Of a stretch of 64,000 nt of DNA, positions 45,325-56,599 are shown one piece after another. How positions within the stretch are numbered: position 1 is the first letter of the stretch; every line of letters begins with the position of its first letter. Origin of the DNA: Doryteuthis pealeii (lineage: Eukaryota > Mollusca > Cephalopoda > Myopsida > Loliginidae); contig CM042157.1 in NCBI GenBank assembly GCA_023376005.1, forward strand, positions 56,856,721 to 56,920,720. The letters are read 5' to 3'. Under the pieces are notes generated by a model. That model worked only from the letters and a program-made list of their open reading frames with translations, was not told where the DNA came from and ran no database searches. A program made the position numbers and the translations under genes.

Positions 45325-45595
45325 TTTTCTTTCTTCCTAAATGATTGTGATGCTTCTCAGATTGATAAGCATTCAAAAACAATGACATCATTATTTGAAG
45401 GAGATCTTCAAAAATCTTCAACACTTTGTTTGATCAACAGTCAAACTATTCAAAATGATTTCCCAGGTTGGGTCATTGCAATGCTAGGATAGACAGGGAA
45501 AACCAGAAGAAGAACCAGCAACCAAAATGTTGTGCTTTTACAAACCACAATAAAGATGAGGACAACAGTCCAAAAAATCAAAATAATATATATCA
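45325..45595 (+). mobile_element. Penelope-like repeat, diverged
   Basis: It holds ATGATTGTGATGCTTCTCAG, ACACTTTGTTTGATCAACAG and a decayed CCAGAAGAAGAACCAGC / CCAAAATGTTGTGC core, then AATAAAGATGAGGACAACAG. It mirrors 44080-44370. Confidence 0.55.
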
Positions 45596-45669
45596 ATTAG
45601 ATTTGGACTTTTTAAAATAAATGAAAAACAAACCTTTTAATGACATTTTTTTTTCCAATATTGCTTATT

Positions 45670-45714
45670 TAGGGGACAGTATGTGTCCCTCAAGCTGCAT
45701 GTTCCCTACCCCTG
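45670..45714 (-). mobile_element. hAT-like terminus
   Basis: On the minus strand it reads CAGGGGTAGGGAACATGCAG and CTTGAGGGACACATACTG. The usual hAT terminus is CAGGGGTCGGCAACCTGCGG. The other end was not found. Confidence 0.5.
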
Positions 45715-46639
45715 TTCTAGAGAACAGCTCAATTCATAGTTCAGATTATATTTATGAAAATTATCAAATTTTGATTCCAATTCCTCCACCTTTAGCAGAA
45801 TGTGACACAAGGCCAATTTTTAAGTAAAGTAAAGCTTACCCTTAGTATCATACCCAGGACTTTTGGGGTGAGTCTTACTCATCTGCGGGGAATCTAGTCA
45901 GTGCACCCTAAGACAGAGTTGATAGATAAATTTCTGATCTGTTCATCTAACTTAAAAAATGATAAATATTTTTTTAAACTACCAGAATATTTTTAAAAAC
46001 CATTTTGCATATTAACTTACACATTAACTTGAAATAGACATTTTATGCATTTAACTCTGCATTGGCGTATTTTTAAATCTTCAAATTAATGTTGAATATT
46101 CCATTGGGTTGAACTTGAATAGAACTTTTAAGGTGAGATACAATCTCCTGTCTCTTTTCTACTTAATTATTTCCATTGTGTAATAAAGTCTTTATTTTAT
46201 TTTTCTTTCTTCAATTTTCCTTTCAAGTTCAATGGAATAAAGGATATGAAAATTAAAAGGTGTGTACAATACGAGAACTTACAATCAAACACAGAATTAT
46301 AAAGCAAAATAGAAAAAACATTTTTTTTTTTTTTCATAACTTTTTATTCTCTTTGATTTCAGGTAAAATTAATAAATCAATTTTCTTTTTTTTTTTTCTT
46401 TTTCTTTTTTTAGCACTATCATCTACTCACATCACACAAAGAAAGCAAATCAATGTTTAAAAAAAAAAAAAAAAAAAGAAAAACTTATTTTTTTTTATAT
46501 TTCTTTTACTCAGCCCCTCTCCCTAAACTGAAGTAAATTCTATGAACAATGAAAGTAATGTTCATTTGGAGATGTTATCATTATTTCTCATCACAACTAT
46601 TTCAACAGCTTTCATCATAGAAAAATGGACTTTATGAAC

Positions 46640-46736
46640 TGCAATTTGAATCTTGAACGAGTCTGCTTTTTCATTTCACAATAACGCCCTAGGGAAAGGT
46701 ATGGATCCCGCCTACCTTTCCAGTTATGCGTAAATA
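46640..46736 (+). mobile_element. SINE-B central fragment
   Basis: CGCCCTAGGGAAAGGTATGG, ATCCCGCCTACCTTTCCAGT and TATGCGTAAATATA match the conserved SINE centre. The head is barely recognisable. Confidence 0.6.
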
Positions 46737-46759
46737 TATACACCCATTACAAGATTTTG

Positions 46760-47430
46760 TTTTCTACACAGTTATCCGACATCAAATATTCCTATCTAAT
46801 ACAAGTAATTTGCACACAGATAGTAAACAACTATAGGTTCAAGTAAACATTCTTAATCTTTTTATAATGGAGATTTGATGTTTATCTGTCTGTAACCAAA
46901 ACTATCTCAGTGCTTACGTCACAATATGCTCAGGAATTGTGTAAGTTTATCAATGAGTACGTATAGTCAAAATCAATAATACATAGAACAAATTTTATTT
47001 ATTAACAATGTCTATGAAAATCTGAGTTAAATTTGCCTTAAAACAGTATGTAATTAGTGCATTTAAAATCCTTATATATCACTAAGAAATAAAGGTTTAA
47101 ATAATATATGATGTGGTTAATTTGCATACTGGTTTTAACAAAACCAAGTTTAATAAATAATTACTTAATTTTATTGATCTCTAATATTGTTTTATTCTCC
47201 TACACATTAAAATCAATCCAATGAATGATTGTATACAGAAACCAATTAAAATATGCTCAAAATAAGTGTCATTTTTTAAATCATTATTATTGATTTTGTT
47301 ACTCTTTCTAATTTAATATATTTTATTACATTAAAAATCAAATACTTACGCCCAAGGGCACATATTCTTGCTCATACAAGTAATTTACATATTGAATATA
47401 AACATTTTTAAACAGATCTATTTGACTTAT
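46760..47430. repeat. Repeat F scraps in AT-rich DNA
   Basis: ATTCCTATCTAATACAAGTA and TTTGCACACA near 46787-46820, and CTCATACAAGTAATTTACAT near 47372, match the inverted form of repeat F. The rest is unassigned AT-rich sequence. Confidence 0.45.
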
Positions 47431-48830
47431 AGATAGGATCAAATAAATTTGTTTCAATTTTCTTTTATCTTAATTTTGTCGCTGTTTAACACACATACAA
47501 AAGTCAGGTCTATTAATAATGGAGATTCGGCCTCTATTTGTAAGTGAAACTACATCACTGCTTACATCACATTACCCAAAATTGACAATACATAGAACAA
47601 AGAACAACTTTGTATTATATACATTCAAAATTTGAGCATACAACTTTAGACAGTCCTCACTGTTTTTTAAAACAAGTTTTAATAAATACATGCCTGGTAT
47701 TATATATTTATATATAGTTTGTTTTATTTTAATATATATTTCAACTTATCAGAAGAAAGTTTCTATTTAAATAAAGATTTTTTTTTTTTTTAATCATTTT
47801 TATAGTGAGTTAGAAGCATTAATTAAAATGTAATAATATATATTTTTGAAGGCGAAATAATGCAAATGTATGTTTAAAAACATATTTATTTAATTTTTTT
47901 TTTTTTTTTTTTTGGTCCCTTAATATTTTCAGGCTATGCCTATCTTCAGAGGGTTGAAAAAAATTTTTTTTTAAATTTCATCTGTATTTGATAAACTCAA
48001 CTGTGATGTTAATCCGTTGAATGTTTTAATGTAAATGCAAACATTCGGCAAAGATGTAAAGTTATGCTCGGCAAAGATAGTGAAACTTCGTTAGATCCCG
48101 TGCGGCGTTTTGTTTCGAGGGATGTTTTGAAAATCATTTCATATATAAACATATATATATTTTTTTCTATTTATAAATTCGATAATTTTACTTATTTATG
48201 ATACACACTCTCTGGCATTGAATTTTTAAATTCCAACCCTTTTCAAAAAAAAATAATTTTTACACTGCCCAGACGGCGTTTTTTTTTTGTTTTTTTTTGC
48301 TATTCCTTATAATATAGATCCACTTTCTGTAAAAATGAAATTATAAAGCTCACTATTGACATTCTTTTCTGAAAGTAGTGAGACTTAACAGCAACAAAAG
48401 ACACAACATCATTTAAGTTATTACATTAAATAAAAATAAAAATTTCTTTTAATTTATTTCCCAATTCAAAATGATTTTACAGGCGTGAACAAATTCAAAC
48501 AAACTTTTCATTTCCTTCTGTGTCCATTTAACAGCTTTTCTTTTAGAATAATAAGACACAGAGGATTGTATATTCATACACAGCAAAACCAGGTACTCTT
48601 CCTCATAAAACCGCCTGGAGACTCTTCTTTCCACTCCAATTCAAAATAAAATCAGATTAAATGGCCGATCTCATGTGCACATTGATATATTATACATGAC
48701 CCAGTCTCCAAAACTGTTTCTAATATATAAAGAACAGGCCTGGGACCAGTACAGGGCAGGGAAGGAGTCAAGGCTGGCTCCTAGGTCCCTCTCTTTTGGT
48801 CAATCATGAATGAGTTTAATGGGAGCCACG
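47430..48830. other. AT-rich, gene-free, with a small CpG-containing pocket
   Basis: No gene is seen. 48040-48125 has several CG dinucleotides (TTCGGC, GCTCGGC, CCGTGCGGCG, TTCGAG) in very AT-rich DNA. Two GGCAAAGAT phrases lie there. Function is unknown. Confidence 0.4.
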
Positions 48831-48831
48831 T

Positions 48832-48833
<2 letters not shown>

Positions 48834-48886
<53 letters not shown>
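48834..48886. repeat. (AT)n microsatellite, about 52 bp
   Basis: This is an uninterrupted AT run. A second AT run is at about 49137-49169 followed by CA. Confidence 0.95.
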
Positions 48887-48887
<1 letters not shown>

Positions 48888-49130
48888 CTTGCCACTGTTC
48901 TTGTACCCCCTTCTTGCTTAGCACAAAGTGGAGACATGCTGACTAGACACTAACAATAAAGCTAACTTTGCTAGCCACACAAGCTGCATATCTAACACCC
49001 CAGCAAACCAAGATCAGAGATAGAGAAGTGTGTATGTGTGCACACATGTGTAGATATCTAAAGATGGGTGTAGAGATAGATTTTGTGTATGTATATGTGA
49101 ATGATGAATAGCTTAAAATAGATATACGTG

Positions 49131-49173
<43 letters not shown>

Positions 49174-50034
49174 CACACACACGCGCACACCATACACAAG
49201 TAAATGATGAAGTGATTGATGAGAAAGCAGCTGTGTGTGTATATAAACAATGTTATATAATGTGTGCGTATGTAAGGGCATAAATAGTAATCTTTTAGTG
49301 TATATCTACACACATACACAGTACCACATTCACATATAAAGTAAACAAGTTCCCATTTGTGATCTCACACATTATGAAAAGGTCTAGTTCTTATGAGTTT
49401 TTCTCAACATTATCTTCTATAAATGTAGACAACAATATTTTTTTTTATTATTGATTTAAGTATCATTGAATTTGGAATTTATTATTTGGTAGACAGGGAA
49501 AAGGTTTCTTATCTGCTTAGAAAACTTTCAGAACTTCAGCAACTCTAAAGCCATTAATAGTACTTTTATATTCATAAAGAAGAAATAGAAAAGGTACACC
49601 AAAGATAGAAAAGAAACCAAGCAGCAGCCATAATTACACTATGTAACACAAATTTTCTTTCTGGATACTATGTGCTATTTCTTAATTGCATATATTGTAA
49701 AAGTACAGAAAATGGCCATTAGTCCCTTCAAACCTTGCTTTTGCGCCCTGGGTAACACTATATAATACAATTTTTTTTTTTTTTTTAAAGAATAGTATGT
49801 GTTATTTCTTAATTGCTTACATTGAAAAAGTATAGAAAATGGTCATTATTCCCTTTGAATTTTTTTCTTTTCTTTTTTCTTTCTTTAACAGCATATTTTC
49901 CCTACTCTCTTCCTTTCTTTCTTTCTTATATTTTTCTGTGTAGCATGTCCTTTTTCTTCCCTTTCTTTATAATAAAAATGAAGTGGTCCATTATTTAGCT
50001 GAGGTGACGATACTCACAAGAAATATGAATTTGG

Positions 50035-50150
50035 CATATAGGCAACACCAGATAATCAGGATTTACATTTTTGCATTTTCATCTTGGACGGTCTCATTTT
50101 TAACCAGAGGGTGTTACAAGATGATAACGGTTGTACAATTAAGAATATAA
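50035..50150 (-). repeat. Repeat E, copy 2 (inverted)
   Basis: On the minus strand CCTCTGGTTAAAAATGAGAC, AAAATGCAAAAATGTAAATC and GATTATCTGGTGTTGCC match 40385-40500. Confidence 0.7.
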
Positions 50151-50199
50151 GTATTATATTTATAATATTGATGTGTCTTCTTTTTTTTCTTGAGACATG

Positions 50200-51100
50200 G
50201 CTAGAAATTAACACTAGTTGGATTCCTCTAGATGAGAGAAGAGGAAAATTTACTTGACAGTGTCAAAGTCAAAATCATTGACTACAAACAAGAACAAATA
50301 AATAAATAGCCAAATCAGTCTATTTGAACAATTTTTTTTTCTATTTAAAAATCAATAATTAAAATCAGTTGTTTCTTCAATCCTCAGATCAAGGTTGTAA
50401 ACTGTCCAGGAGTTGGTGGATTGGTGTATTTGAAATTTTCCTGATGGTTACAAGATGTATCATATACTGAGGAAGATAAGATAATATTAAGTTGGCTAAA
50501 ATGTTCCTTCTGCTTTTTTTTTTTGTCATTAGATGGCACCTGGAGCATTTAGTTTTAACTAAAGAATAGCTTCTGTTCAGATCGTGACAAATGTTATTAG
50601 TATGTATTTTTGGATTGAAAAATGAAATTGGCCAAAATTTGGATTTTTTTTTCTTTATTGATTCTAGAAATGTAAGATAAAAGAAAAGAAAAGAAAAGAA
50701 AAATATTTACTGTATATTTTTTCTAAATTTTGATAAAGATGAAAATGTGGCTCAAATATGTGTTGGGTTTGTTTTAACATTATCGCTTTAGCGTACTCAC
50801 CCCCTCTGTTTGTTTGTTTTTCTTGTTTTTTGTTAACAATTTATAGAAAATATATTGTGCTTTATCAAATGTTATTCAATCAAGATAATGTCAAAAATAA
50901 TAAATTGTTTAAACTGAACTCCAGTGTGATTTTTTTTTTTAAATTTGAAAAAATAAAAATAAAATAAAAAGATTAGGATATTTAATAAAAACAACAAATC
51001 TATTATTTATTTGAGATGAATTATTGTCAGTTATTGTCTTTCAGTTTTTAATTCTTAGATGCTTTTAAAAGATAAAAGAAAATACAAATCAAAATTAATA
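50200..51100. other. AT-rich, no feature recognised
   Basis: I see short homopolymers and a small GAAAA repeat near 50680-50702, but no gene or repeat family. Confidence 0.55.
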
Positions 51101-51103
51101 GGT

Positions 51104-51617
51104 TTGTTTTTTGTTTTTTTGTTTAGTGGCATATCAACCGTTGTAGGTTATTTAATGCTCAAGCCATCCTTGTAGAAGAGGGGTCACCAAACTACAGCTC
51201 ATGGCCCTGATCCGACCTGCGAAGGCATTTCATCAGGCCCACCAACGGTATTTGAATGTTACGTTCTTTGATAATATTTTGAAAATGAATATGTTGGTTA
51301 AATTTGTTTTTGTGCATCTTACGCCATTCATCCATGAATATAACATGGAAAGATAAATTTTGTTTTACATCTTTTTCTCAGAACTTTTCATTCATAATAA
51401 TGTGGCCTGCACTTGTTATTTTTTCAATTATCCAGCCCACCGTAAAAAAAAAGAAGAATAGTAGTGATACTATTTAACCTATAGCTGGGGGTGGAGAGGG
51501 TGGTTCATACATTTCCCAAGAGTATTGGTTCAAAAGTTAATCTAATAATGCAATAGGAATTCAAACTCACAACAATGTCACAGTTCAGCACGTTAACCAC
51601 TACACCAGAGGGACTCC
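51104..51617 (-). mobile_element. SINE-A, near full length, split by a hAT-like insert
   Basis: On the minus strand the head is CTGGTGTAGTGGTTAACGTG (box A) and GTGAGTTTGAATTCC (box B). The centre is CAATACTCTTGGGAAATGTA and CCCAGCTATAGGTTAAATAG, which parallels SINE-B. After ACTATTCTTCTACAAGGATGG comes the tail AACGGTTGATATGCCACTAA. A foreign block of about 270 bases at 51179-51450 lies between GTAGAAG and GAAGAATAG. Confidence 0.8.
51179..51450 (+). mobile_element. hAT-like insert in SINE-A
   Basis: The left edge reads AGGGGTCACCAAACTACAGC and then TCATGGCCC, the style of hAT termini. The right edge is GGCCTGCACTTGTTATT...CCCACCGT plus poly(A), and does not mirror the left. Flanks GTAGAAGA and AAAGAAGA may be a diverged 8-base duplication. 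There is no transposase frame. Confidence 0.5.
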
Positions 51618-51758
51618 CCTCAAAATTAATAAGGGTTGACAATACTTCATTTCAAAATAAATAGGTAATATTAATTACATCTAATAAAAAAAGAAGTATT
51701 ATGCCACAAAGAGAAATTGAGAGAATACAGGATGAGTTTATAGGTTTAATTTAAATTG

Positions 51759-52167
51759 TTTTGTTGGTTATTTTGTTTTACACCATATCAACTCTTTTAG
51801 CTGGGTTAGTTGGTAGAGCATTCGGCTAGAAACCACAAGGTTACTAGTTCAATACCAGTCCTCGCCAGCTCAGCATATGAGTAGCATAGGAATCTGTGTG
51901 GTAAAGTAAGGAGCTGATGGTTGGTCTGGCGCTCCACCTCAGACGCAAAAACAATCTCCTTGGTCTAGCGCTAGAGAAAAGGGGATAGACTCCTTTACTT
52001 ACTTAGAGTCATTTAATGCTGAATCGCCATTTTCATAAACCAAGGACTCAGATTGCTTACAGTACCTGCTGCTCCAATTAAGTATTACACAGGCTCATCG
52101 CTGCTTAACTTAAGTGATCTAGGTGGAACCAGTGCTTTTAGTGTGACTTGACCAAATTTTTAAATTG
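51759..52167 (-). mobile_element. SINE-5S, split by SINE-C
   Basis: On the minus strand the head has GCACTGGTTCCACCTAGATC, ACTTAAGTTAAGCAGCGATG and AGCCTGTGTAATACTTAATT, which align with 5S rRNA. The tail module is at the left, TTTTACACCATATCAACTCT on the plus strand. Flanks ATTTAAATTG at 51749-51758 and 52168-52177 are a likely target duplication. A SINE-C copy occupies 51800-52003. Confidence 0.8.
51800..52003 (+). mobile_element. SINE-C inserted in SINE-5S
   Basis: The head GGGTTAGTTGGTAGAGCATT and box B ACTAGTTCAATACCAG, the body CAGCTCAGCATATGAGTAGC and TGGTCTGGCGCTCCACCTCA, and the end AGGGGATAGACTCC are clear. It splits the SINE-5S tail module between TCAACTCTTTT and AGAGTCATTTAATGC. 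Confidence 0.85.
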
Positions 52168-52435
52168 ATTTAAATTGGAATTTTGTCTGAAATTGGTATT
52201 TTTTTATGAATTAATTCTAGCATGCAAGATGTTCAGCTATTGAGAGATTGGAGTTGCGTCTTTTCTGTGTGTCGGTTGCTGAAGATATTTCAATTGATCC
52301 AAAGACGTGGCAAAAGGACACAGCGTTCACGCGACTTGTGAAAGAAACAAGTCAGTTACCAATATAGTTATTGAAAAATATTAGAAAATATAGATGTGAA
52401 TGGTAGTGGTAGCAGAACACTTTATTCTTATTTTG

Positions 52436-52616
52436 ATAATATGTGATCTACCGAATGGTTTCTAATCCAATATGTGATCTACCGAGTTGTTCACATTTCA
52501 ATATGTGAACTACCCATTATTTTTCCCATTAAACTAACCCTAACCCTAACTTCTTTTTTCCTAGTAGATCACATGCCATCAATAGTAAATCACAAACCTT
52601 CGGTAGATCACAGATT
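52436..52616. mobile_element. Element with repeated TGTGATCTACC ends and telomere-like core
   Basis: Plus-strand ATATGTGATCTACCGA occurs at about 52439 and 52471, and a TATGTGAACTACCC variant at 52502. The inverse form follows on the right (GTAGATCACATG, GTAAATCACAAA, GGTAGATCACAG). The centre, CCCATTAAACTAACCCTAAC, CCTAAC and TTCTTTTTTCCTAGTAGATC, is the same as the loop of the foldback MITEs at 24346 and 56600. Confidence 0.7.
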
Positions 52617-52805
52617 AGGAGGAGTATAATTAGAAAGCTATATTTGAAATTCTAACTCATCTGAGCTTGGACACCAATCTTTGTTTACATTTGAAAATAT
52701 AGAACTATAATTATAGGGCAAAAATTGTATGGCCTATATATTTAACTAATGTAAATAAAAGAAAGTATTGAAAAAAATTATCTCTTTACTGACCAAATTT
52801 CCCCC

Positions 52806-53287
52806 ACAGCTGTACCAAATTTTCTTGGTATTTTTTTTACCTGTATGATGGGATATTTCAAAGTTCACTATCTTTTCACCACAGAACTCATTCTATTCAA
52901 ATAAAGTCTATTATTATTATTATTATTATTATTATTGTAATCCGAGTCCTTCTGCTCAATTATAATTAACTCTTAACGTCCTATACCACCTCATTCAATC
53001 TGGCCGGAAGTCACATTAATTTTCCTAATCTACCCCAAATGATAGCCTTTGTTTAAATGTAATATTAAACATATTTAGAAGTCTTTAATCTAAGGGTAAC
53101 AGGTAACTTTTAATTAAACTGACATTTTTACCCATTTTTGATAAATGGTTATAGGAATTGGGCTCAGGACCTAGAAAATTCTCAACAGGATGTTAAGAGT
53201 TAACTAACCATCAGTTTTTGTACTTTAATTACAGTAGGATTACAGGGGTGCAAGAGCTGCTGTGAGCAGTTTAAAGTAGGCAAAGAG
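52806..53287 (+). mobile_element. Element H, copy split by the TTAA MITE
   Basis: ACCAAATTTTCTTGGTATTT, ACCTGTATGATGGGATATTT, CTTCTGCTCAATTATAA and, after a 230-base insert, CAGTTTTTGTACTTT, GAGCTGCTGTGAGCAGTTTA and AAGTAGGCAAAGAG match 58633-58872 in reverse. An (ATT)n run interrupts it near 52910. The left boundary is decayed. Confidence 0.75.
52970..53199 (+). mobile_element. 230-bp TTAA-flanked MITE, copy 1
   Basis: TTAA flanks both ends (52966-52969 and 53200-53203). The ends are inverted: CTCTTAACGTCCT at the left and, reversed, CTCTTAACATCCT at the right. The uninterrupted homologue of the host element (58633-58872, reversed) shows one TAAA where this locus has TTAA twice, so TTAA is the target duplication. 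An inverted copy is at 56808-57039. TTAA targets are typical of piggyBac-like elements. Confidence 0.85.
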
Positions 53288-53299
53288 TTCAGAACTGGT

Positions 53300-53940
53300 A
53301 TGTGTCCTCAAAAAATATAAAATAAAAGCTTGAACTTAGTTGAATAGCACATACCCCCACCCAACAAACACACACATATTTTATTATCTTTTATTATCAC
53401 AGTATTGGAGAGTTAGATTTAGGTACAAGTACTCATAGTCTGTGGAGTCTGGGTAAATATTAGCCTACCAGATAACCTCAAATTTGCATACAAGATCCGA
53501 GAGATGTTTTGATCTATACCATCAAATACTCCAAGTTAAAATGTTATGCGAACAAGTCAATTTAGTTCACTACACAACTACTTTAAACACACTTGAAGCA
53601 GCTGAAACATACAATTGAATAAATGCATAAATAAAGCTTATTTCCAATATAAAAATGTTCCAATAAATGTTTATCTGAAATTTAATGAAAAATGCCAATA
53701 CATTTTTTTCCCTCTTCAAATATTGCAGACAGACAATACAAGTTGCTATAATTCAATATTTTTATTTTTTCTTATTTTATTTTATCTTGAAATATCTTTA
53801 TCTCCCCCACACCTTGGATGTTTCATCTCCAGACATCTTCTTCAGGCAAATAAAACTAACATTAATGGTGGATAGGAAGCACAAAAAATATTAGAAAAAA
53901 AAAAAGAAAAAAAAAAAGACACATTATCATTATCATCATG
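53300..53940. other. Gene-free, AT-rich
   Basis: Open frames at 53615-53894 have no recognisable domain and overlap in different frames. CATCTCCAGACATCTTCTTC is a Penelope-tail-like scrap at best. Confidence 0.5.
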
Positions 53941-53949
53941 ATCATCAAA

Positions 53950-54090
53950 GCATGCTGCTAGCATGCATTTCCTTGAATCTCTCTCACCATCAGTCCCTTT
54001 TGGCTTTGGTTAAGTCATCTAGATGGCATCCAGTGTCCTCACAGAGCAGATAGGAATTTTTACCAAAAACTGTCACCTATGTGTAAGAGT
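53950..54090 (+). repeat. Repeat K, copy 2
   Basis: CCTTGAATCTCTCTCACC, TAGATGGCATCCAGTGTCCT and CACAGAGCAGA match 60116-60185 and, inverted and diverged, 12080-12215. Confidence 0.45.
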
Positions 54091-54141
54091 CCATAAACAC
54101 ACGCACACGCACATATATATATACATACATACATACATACA

Positions 54142-54302
54142 TTCAACAATCCCTCCACATTTCAAGGTTTTCTTTCTTAGACTGGTTGCCTAATCAAGGT
54201 TAAAGAACACAGTTTGCCCTACTATTTATCTATAGCGGGAGGGAGAATAGTTGCATACATACCATTCCCAAGGGTATTAAGCGCAATGTGAAATGCAAAT
54301 CG
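54142..54302 (-). mobile_element. SINE-B, 3' two-thirds
   Basis: On the minus strand the central GCGCTTAATACCCTTGGGAA, ACTATTCTCCCTCCC, AAATAGTAGGGC and CCTTGATTAGGCAACCAGTC are present. The tRNA head is replaced by a CA run. Confidence 0.75.
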
Positions 54303-54660
54303 TACACACACACACACACACGGTTAACAGATATGTTGCCATAAAAGAGCACTTAATTGAAATGAATAAACCAAAATAATTGTATTTACTGGTCAAAATA
54401 TATATATATACATATATATATATACACATACACGCATGCATGTATATATACACATACACACACATGCACACAAAAATAAGCACATGCACATACACACACA
54501 TTCACACATATGCACATGCATACATGCACACACAGACATATATATATGCACATGCACACACACATATATTCACACACACACATGCACATACATAAGTGCA
54601 CATACATAAGTGCATATACATATATATATATACACACACACACACCTATTTCTTATTCAA
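54303..54660. repeat. CA/AT/CATA microsatellite complex
   Basis: CA (54303-54322), AT (about 54400-54425), then CACATGCACACA and CATACATA phrases to 54650. Open frames here are artefacts. Confidence 0.92.
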
Positions 54661-55299
54661 TATTTTTTAATGCTCTATTCTTGTATTTACATTCTTCTCT
54701 GTTTTATTGACTTTATATTTCTATCTCTGTCGGTTTTTAACATTGCTTCCTCTCTAAATGCACACATCTCTTCCTTTTTTGAACAATCTGATTGTCCTCT
54801 GTATATAATAGAAAGGCCAATGTATTCAACATATTTTTATGTAACTTTAATAGAGAGAAATTGATAGTTGATGTCTGCATTTGGACCATTGTAAAGTATT
54901 AGGACATGTCTTGCTCCTCACTAATAATTATGTAATCTCCACCACAACTTTGGGTCTTCTGCCAATATTCTACGTTTTCAGTGCAGTTGCTTCCTCTGTG
55001 AGGTTAAGTCATTCACTGGCATCTATAAATATTCATATCCCTGCACTTATGACCGCTCCAAACTCACCCCCACCCACCATCCCTCAACACCACAATCCCC
55101 TCCACTTTCTTCACATACCACTCCTCACACACACACACCTTCTTCCCAAGCCTTTGCATATCAACCACCCTCACTCATTTCCTCTTCTGGGCGGAAACTG
55201 CACAGAATAGGAAGTTAGATTCATCCTATCGTTTATGAAAGCAACCCAGTAATCCAGTTATCATTTGTTTCAATGTATTGGAGGGGAGGAGGGGGAGGA

Positions 55300-55318
55300 T
55301 GTGTGTGTGTGTGTGTGC

Positions 55319-55382
<64 letters not shown>
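55300..55382. repeat. (TG)n(AT)n compound microsatellite
   Basis: TG, AT, TG and a 32-base AT run follow one another. Confidence 0.93.
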
Positions 55383-55385
<3 letters not shown>

Positions 55386-55513
55386 GGAGGAGGAGGGTGG
55401 GTGTGTGTATATGTGTGTGCATGAAGAAATTGACTGTTGCCATTTCAGAATTCTGACCATCTTTATTCAAAGACATCATCTTTTACTACCAAGAAATATA
55501 GTTGTAAAAGTTG

Positions 55514-55706
55514 GTTGTTTTGTTTTACAGCATATCAACCCTTTTCGGGTCAATTAATGCTGAATCAAGTCATTTTGATAAACAAAGATTTCAAGTTATT
55601 TACAGTACCTGCAATTACTTAAGTGGTCAATTAAGTATTGAACAAGCTCATTGCTGCTTAACTTAATGATCTAAAGGTACTTTTAGTGTGACTTGATAAT
55701 AATTAT
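55514..55706 (-). mobile_element. SINE-5S, complete
   Basis: On the minus strand the head holds TTAGATCATTAAGTTAAGCA and GCAATGAGCTTGTTCAATAC, aligning with 5S rRNA ATCACCGAAGTTAAGCA and the GGTTAGTAC region. The body includes GGTACTGTAAATAAC and TCAAAATGACTTGATTCAGC, and the tail is AAAGGGTTGATATGCTGTAA. Flanks TTGTAAAAGTTG (55502-55513) and TTGTAAAGGTTG (55707-55718) are a 12-base target duplication with one mismatch. Confidence 0.85.
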
Positions 55707-55982
55707 TTGTAAAGGTTGATGCCAATATTCATTCTGAACTTTAAAGTTTAAAATGCATTCCAAGAATAAAGCAATTTCCAGTCCACTTTTCAACTTAATG
55801 ATAATTTTGAGTTTGTATTCATGATTAGTTTAATCATTTAAATTCTCAAGTAATTGATTATCTATCAAATAATAAGTAAAAACTGTTCACTTCTAAAATA
55901 GAAGAATCAATACACACTTATCAAAAATAATTAAAATCTGGTTATGATGAGCAATTTTTGCTGAATTTTGGCTATCTCTCTA

Positions 55983-55985
<3 letters not shown>

Positions 55986-56021
<36 letters not shown>

Positions 56022-56070
56022 TAGATAGATAGATAGATAGATAGAAAGATAGATATAGATATAGATAGAT
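55986..56070. repeat. (AT)n(ATAG)n microsatellite
   Basis: An AT run passes into GATA tetranucleotides. Another AT/CA locus is at 56235-56300. Confidence 0.93.
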
Positions 56071-56245
56071 AAAATGGTATGGAAAAACACATATATTGTT
56101 AAATTGAATTTATTTTTACAACTTTTGCATTGCTAATATTGCCATTATTTCGATTTCATCAAAAGATCTTCATCAGAGGATAATGATAATTGTGACCGTT
56201 TTAAGATGTGAATGTTTTTATTAAAAAAAAAAATATTTATATATT

Positions 56246-56276
<31 letters not shown>

Positions 56277-56599
56277 TATTTATTATACACACACACACAC
56301 CTTTTTTTCTTTTTCTCTTTATATACACATGAATATAATGAGAATTTTAATAATATACAAATACCAAGGACAAACAGAACATATAGAAAAGAAAGGATGT
56401 TGAAAACCAGGAGAGATAGAGAGTTATAATTTTAAAGAGAAAAGGGAAAATAAAAAGATAAAGAAAAGTCAATAAATCAGAAAGAGAACGATGTCAGTAT
56501 AATAGAGCATTAAAAAAAAGCATTGACTAAGAAAAATATGTTTTATGTTTTCATATATTAACAACTATATGAACTATGCTGCACCAAAAGACAATTCCT

